Shown: piece after piece, positions 5,946 to 8,510 of the stretch
How the letters are laid out: each line of letters starts with the position of its first letter
Numbering within the stretch: position 1 is the stretch's first letter
NCBI GenBank assembly: GCA_045642205.1
Contig: JAZUIK010000220.1
Location: 1 to 8,510, forward strand
Origin: RUG760 sp045642205
Lineage (GTDB): Bacteria; Bacillota; Clostridia; Lachnospirales; Bianqueaceae
DNA: 8,510 bases
Direction of reading: 5' to 3'
Notes under the pieces: generated by a model
Database searches by the model: none
Seen by the model: the letters and a program-made list of their open reading frames with translations, nothing else
Told to the model about the DNA's origin: nothing
Program-made: the position numbers and the translations under genes

Positions 5946-7076
5946 TTACTTTGCAAATACGGTCATGCCCTTCATGGCTGCTTTCTCAAATCGATCCAGC
6001 TGCTTCTGAACGAACAGACCTCTTTCAAAATCTCTTACAGGCTTTTTATGGTTCAAAATACAATCCGCAAACTCAGAGATAACCCCAAAGTGTCCCACAT
6101 TCACATCTCCTGCTTCAATGATCCTCTCAGGGATCGCTACGGAGACCATACCGGGAACGATCTCACTCTGTCCGGGAAGGATCTGATCCTTACACAACAT
6201 TCCCACATGGGTGGGTCCCCACTGATTGCTGATAGAGAAGGCTCCCTTCTCTCCAACGACCTCGATACTGTTTCCTAAAAGATTCATACGACTGGTCATA
6301 TAGGAGAACATGGTACCACTCTCGGACACAGCCATAAACTGAGCCGTATCATCATTGGTGACCACCGCTTTCTCTTCGCCAAGGCGATTTCCTTCCGGAG
6401 AAGCAGGATCCACCAGACCGCGATGGGTAACATTTGTAGTAACTGCAGCGGTATAGGAAATAAACTTACCGCACTGCTCGCGGAAGATCCAGTCAGATAC
6501 ATCAATCATATGGGCACCAAAGTCTCCCAGAGAGCCGGTACCGGATAGATCATGCTGCAATCTCCATTCCAGAAGCACATTGGGATTACCGATGCGGCCG
6601 CCGCCATACATGACTTTGATGAAACGGATAGGACCAAGCAGACCACTGTCCACTACTTCTTTCAGATACATGGCTGCAGGCTGCTCACGGAAATTCAGTA
6701 CGGTCATAGCGACCAGCTCTGGATGATCCTTAGCACACTCCAGAGCTTTTTCTGCTTCATGGGCATTGACGGAGAAAGGCTTCTCCACCAGTACATGCTT
6801 ACCTGCCTCCATGGCCTTGATGGCCATAGGAACATGTTCTGCGTTAGGAAGACAGATGCTGACGGCATCTACTTTAGAGAACAGTTCCTCCAAAGATCCA
6901 CATACCTCAACACCCTCGATGCCGTGACGCTCTAAAAACAGCTTTGCACGTCCTGGCACCTTATCGTAGCAGGCGACAACTGTTGTCTTGTCGCACTGCA
7001 TATAGCCCTTGAAATGAGAATTGGCGATACCGACCGTAAAACCGGTTCCGATAATGCCGATGCGTACCTGTTCCAT
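5946..7076 (-). CDS. Gfo/Idh/MocA family NAD(P)-dependent oxidoreductase
   Basis: A 376-residue cytoplasmic dehydrogenase. The N-terminal Rossmann domain (PF01408) begins RIGIIGTGFTVG (5-16), with the dinucleotide-binding glycines, and continues to the VEKPF motif (97-101), whose Lys99 is the family catalytic lysine. The C-terminal domain carries GTGSLGDFGAHMIDVSDW (179-196), with Asp185, His189 and Asp192 in the usual active-site positions. Such enzymes oxidise hydroxyls on inositols, sugars or glycosides, or reduce the keto forms. TAGGAG (7084-7089) lies 7 nt before the start. It is the second gene of the leftward cluster, 37 nt after the HTH gene, and its ribosome binding site context (TTTAGGAG) closely resembles that of the isomerase gene. 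The residues from about 219 to 240 (RGLVDPASPEGNRLGEEKAV) look like a substrate-loop insertion. Substrate specificity cannot be read from sequence. Confidence 0.92.
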   Translation of the reverse strand: MEQVRIGIIGTGFTVGIANSHFKGYMQCDKTTVVACYDKVPGRAKLFLERHGIEGVEVCGSLEELFSKVDAVSICLPNAEHVPMAIKAMEAGKHVLVEKPFSVNAHEAEKALECAKDHPELVAMTVLNFREQPAAMYLKEVVDSGLLGPIRFIKVMYGGGRIGNPNVLLEWRLQHDLSGTGSLGDFGAHMIDVSDWIFREQCGKFISYTAAVTTNVTHRGLVDPASPEGNRLGEEKAVVTNDDTAQFMAVSESGTMFSYMTSRMNLLGNSIEVVGEKGAFSISNQWGPTHVGMLCKDQILPGQSEIVPGMVSVAIPERIIEAGDVNVGHFGVISEFADCILNHKKPVRDFERGLFVQKQLDRFEKAAMKGMTVFAK

Positions 7077-7113
7077 GTGTATACTCCTAAATCATGCAGC
7101 TTTGCTGACTTGA

Positions 7114-7596
7114 TTATTCTTCGATATTTCCGGTGATCATTGCCTTCTCGATCCACAGTTTTAAGGAATCGATGGTGGCGGAGATAACTTCCATTCTCTG
7201 AAGGATCTCTTCAAAATCCTTCTTTTCTTCCTTGGTGATCTTTCCATCGACAGCGATCTCCAAGAAGCGCTCTTTATCCTTGTTTAAGGCATTTAAAGCT
7301 GCAAGCATCTCCACAGTGATCTGGGACAGATCCTTCTTCTTAACCTCAGGGATATAGCTCTGTCCGATGGGGCACTCGTGGGTGCAATAGTAGTTCCAAA
7401 GGCCGGGCTCCTCGTAGCACTCGCCCATGGTCAGGACTTCTTCCGGATGAGGAACGACCTTTTCACTCTCGATCTTCTCAATACGATCCGGGGTAATATA
7501 TTGCAGTTTATCAGATGCCTGCTCACGGGTGAGCTCCATTTTCTCACGGCTCAGCTGATAAATGTTTTTGTTTTCTCTGGTTGAACGTCTGCCCAT
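7114..7596 (-). CDS. Helix-turn-helix (XRE-like) protein with Cys-x3-Cys motif
   Basis: A 160-residue protein of a conserved clostridial type. Residues about 11-58 (IYQLSREKMELTREQASDKL onward to EEVLTMGE) fit an XRE-like helix-turn-helix. A cysteine-bearing segment follows: C60, then YYCTHECPIGQ with C71 and C75. The remaining 75 residues are a charged two-helix region (KDLSQITVEMLAALNALNKD, DGKITKEEKKDFEEI) that looks able to dimerise. No membrane span is present. GAGGAG lies just before the start. It is the first gene of the leftward cluster, 37 nt before the Gfo/Idh gene, and divergent from the flotillin gene across 226 bp, so it could control itself, the cluster or the flotillin. The conserved cysteines suggest metal, Fe-S or redox sensing, which is an inference. 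Its link to sugar metabolism may be only positional. Confidence 0.8.
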   Translation of the reverse strand: MGRRSTRENKNIYQLSREKMELTREQASDKLQYITPDRIEKIESEKVVPHPEEVLTMGECYEEPGLWNYYCTHECPIGQSYIPEVKKKDLSQITVEMLAALNALNKDKERFLEIAVDGKITKEEKKDFEEILQRMEVISATIDSLKLWIEKAMITGNIEE

Positions 7597-7632
7597 AACT
7601 TTCTCCTCATCTTGGATGATGTTTTTCTATCC

Positions 7633-7661
7633 ATTATACACTCTTCCCACAGTTTTCTCGA
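7633..7661 (-). promoter_or_regulatory. Probable promoter of the HTH gene and leftward cluster
   Basis: On the minus strand a perfect -10 TATAAT (7633-7638) follows a 17-bp spacer and a weaker -35 TCGAGA (7656-7661, four of six consensus bases). The start would be near 7626, leaving a leader of about 30 nt. No other clear promoter precedes the Gfo/Idh, isomerase or MATE genes, so this one probably drives all of them. Confidence 0.55.
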
Positions 7662-7693
7662 TGATTTTTTCTCTTTTTGCAGGATTATCCCTA

Positions 7694-7699
7694 TATAAT
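7694..7699 (+). promoter_or_regulatory. Possible -10 element for the flotillin gene
   Basis: A perfect TATAAT on the plus strand, 124 bp before the flotillin start codon. The bases 17-18 bp upstream (CTCTTT/TCTCTT) are a poor -35, so an activator or another sigma factor would be needed. If used, transcription would begin near 7706. Confidence 0.3.
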
Positions 7700-7706
7700 T
7701 CACCCC

Positions 7707-7819
7707 GGATCCTCTGTAATGAAAAAGCCCCCTGTCGTAGACTATATCCAACAGCCACGAAGGATCGATCGAAAGTCGGGTCGGTCCAAAGGCTTGGAGA
7801 TATATTATGAAGGAGGTCC
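7707..7819 (+). promoter_or_regulatory. Flotillin leader with potential Shine-Dalgarno pairing
   Basis: The leader contains GGATCCTCT (7707-7715), which can pair with GGAGGTCC (7812-7819), a segment that includes the ribosome binding site, over eight pairs with one bulged T. A separate local stem pairs 7762-7770 with 7779-7787 (nine pairs, two wobbles), and its GGATC arm could alternatively pair with 7815-7819. No known riboswitch class was recognised. Mutually exclusive structures are possible but unproven. Confidence 0.3.
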
Positions 7820-7822
7820 ACT

Positions 7823-8510
7823 ATGGACAACATGCAGATCATCTTTATCGTTGCTGCTATCTTAGCAGTTGTGGTTCTTTTATCGCTGATCGCCAGCGGC
7901 TATGTCAAAGCCCCCCCGGACAAGGCATTCATCATCTCCGGTCCTCGAAGAGAGCCCCGGATCCTGATCGGCCGTGCCGGCATCAAGCTTCCTTTGATCG
8001 AGCGTAAGGACGTTCTGGTCCTGAAGCAGATCAGCATCGATATCAAGACGAACGGCTATGTTCCCACGTTGGACTTCATCGGTGTCGATATCGACGCAGT
8101 TGCCAAGGTCAGAGTCAAGACTGATCCCGAAGGCATCAAGGTTGCTATGAAGAACTTCCTGAACATGGATGAAAAGAGCATCATCGCCGCTCTGACCGAT
8201 TCCCTCCAGGGTAACATGCGTGAGATCATCGGTACGGTCAAGCTGAAGGAACTGAACACCGACCGTAAGAAGTTCGGTGACGAGGTTCAGGAAAAGGCTC
8301 AGAAAGATATGAATGCTCTGGGTATCGAGATCATCTCCTGCAATATCCAGAAGATCGAAGATGAAAAGGGACTGATCATCGCTCTGGGTCAGGATAACAT
8401 GTCTCAGATCCAGAAGGATGCTTCTATTGCTAAGGCTCAGGCTGACAAGGACGTCGCCATCGCTGAGGCTGAGGCCAAAAGAATGGCCAACGAAGCCAGA
8501 GGCGCTGCAG
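7823..8510 (+). CDS. Flotillin / SPFH-domain membrane protein, N-terminal part (runs off window)
   Basis: The gene starts at 7823 and leaves the window, with 229 complete codons visible. Residues 5-27 form a hydrophobic membrane anchor (IIFIVAAILAVVVLLSLIA). An SPFH/Band 7 domain (PF01145) follows: PPDKAFIISGP (31-41), IKLPLIERKDVLVLKQISIDI (54-74), VDIDAVAKVRVKTDPEGI (88-105), LQGNMREIIGTVKLKELNTDR (128-148) and a segment through LGIEIISCNIQKIED (166-180). From about 198 an Ala/Glu/Lys-rich coiled coil begins (AKAQADKDVAIAEAEAKRMA), typical of flotillins. Bacterial flotillins scaffold functional membrane microdomains and affect membrane fluidity and protein complex assembly. A perfect AAGGAGGT (7810-7817) lies 5 nt before the start. 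In Bacillus subtilis the floT gene follows an NfeD-type gene; here the upstream neighbour is a divergent HTH gene, so any NfeD partner must be downstream or elsewhere. Confidence 0.93.
   Translation, partial: MDNMQIIFIVAAILAVVVLLSLIASGYVKAPPDKAFIISGPRREPRILIGRAGIKLPLIERKDVLVLKQISIDIKTNGYVPTLDFIGVDIDAVAKVRVKTDPEGIKVAMKNFLNMDEKSIIAALTDSLQGNMREIIGTVKLKELNTDRKKFGDEVQEKAQKDMNALGIEIISCNIQKIEDEKGLIIALGQDNMSQIQKDASIAKAQADKDVAIAEAEAKRMANEARGAA

Noticed and set aside
7720..7739. ECF sigma (SigW-like) promoter TGAAAA...CGTA before flotillin
   Set aside because: The spacer is about 10 bp, whereas this promoter class needs roughly 16-17 bp, so the match is probably accidental.

Overview
The window looks like chromosomal DNA from an anaerobic member of the Bacillota, class Clostridia, most likely a gut Lachnospiraceae-type organism. 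This is inferred from strong AGGAGG-type ribosome binding sites, sigma-A-like promoters, a moderate G+C content, and the gene families present: a GGGtGRT protein with its NifU-like partner, a clostridial HTH protein with a Cys-x3-Cys motif, and a flotillin. No mobile element, CRISPR array, tRNA or rRNA was seen.

Layout. (1) Positions 1-356, minus strand: the N-terminal third of an amino-acid ABC transporter substrate-binding lipoprotein that runs off the left edge. It has a good promoter and an ARG-box-like palindrome just upstream. (2) Positions 357-818: a 462-bp AT-rich divergent control region with no gene. (3) Positions 819-2528, plus strand: a two-gene operon encoding a NifU-like Fe-S scaffold-type protein and a GGGtGRT protein. 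It has a near-consensus promoter, a hairpin at the predicted 5' end of the mRNA and a strong intrinsic terminator. (4) Positions 2597-2750: a convergent intergenic region holding a 66-nt near-perfect hairpin of unknown role. (5) Positions 7596 down to 2751, minus strand: five co-directional genes in the order HTH protein, Gfo/Idh/MocA oxidoreductase, sugar phosphate isomerase/epimerase (TIM barrel), MATE-family transporter, ThuA-like protein. (6) Positions 7823-8510, plus strand: the N-terminal part of a flotillin, divergent from the HTH gene, with a leader of roughly 117 nt that could pair with its own Shine-Dalgarno sequence.

How the genes may work together. The Gfo/Idh, PF01261-type isomerase and ThuA trio is a recurring set in bacterial oxidation and processing of sugars and glycosides, where a glycosyl hydroxyl is oxidised to a keto group before cleavage or epimerisation. 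The MATE transporter inside this set is the unusual element. It may export a product such as a released aglycone, which is an inference only. The NifU-like/GGGtGRT pair is a conserved module of anaerobes whose biochemical role is, as far as I know, unestablished. Its promoter, ribosome binding sites and codon choice all suggest high expression.
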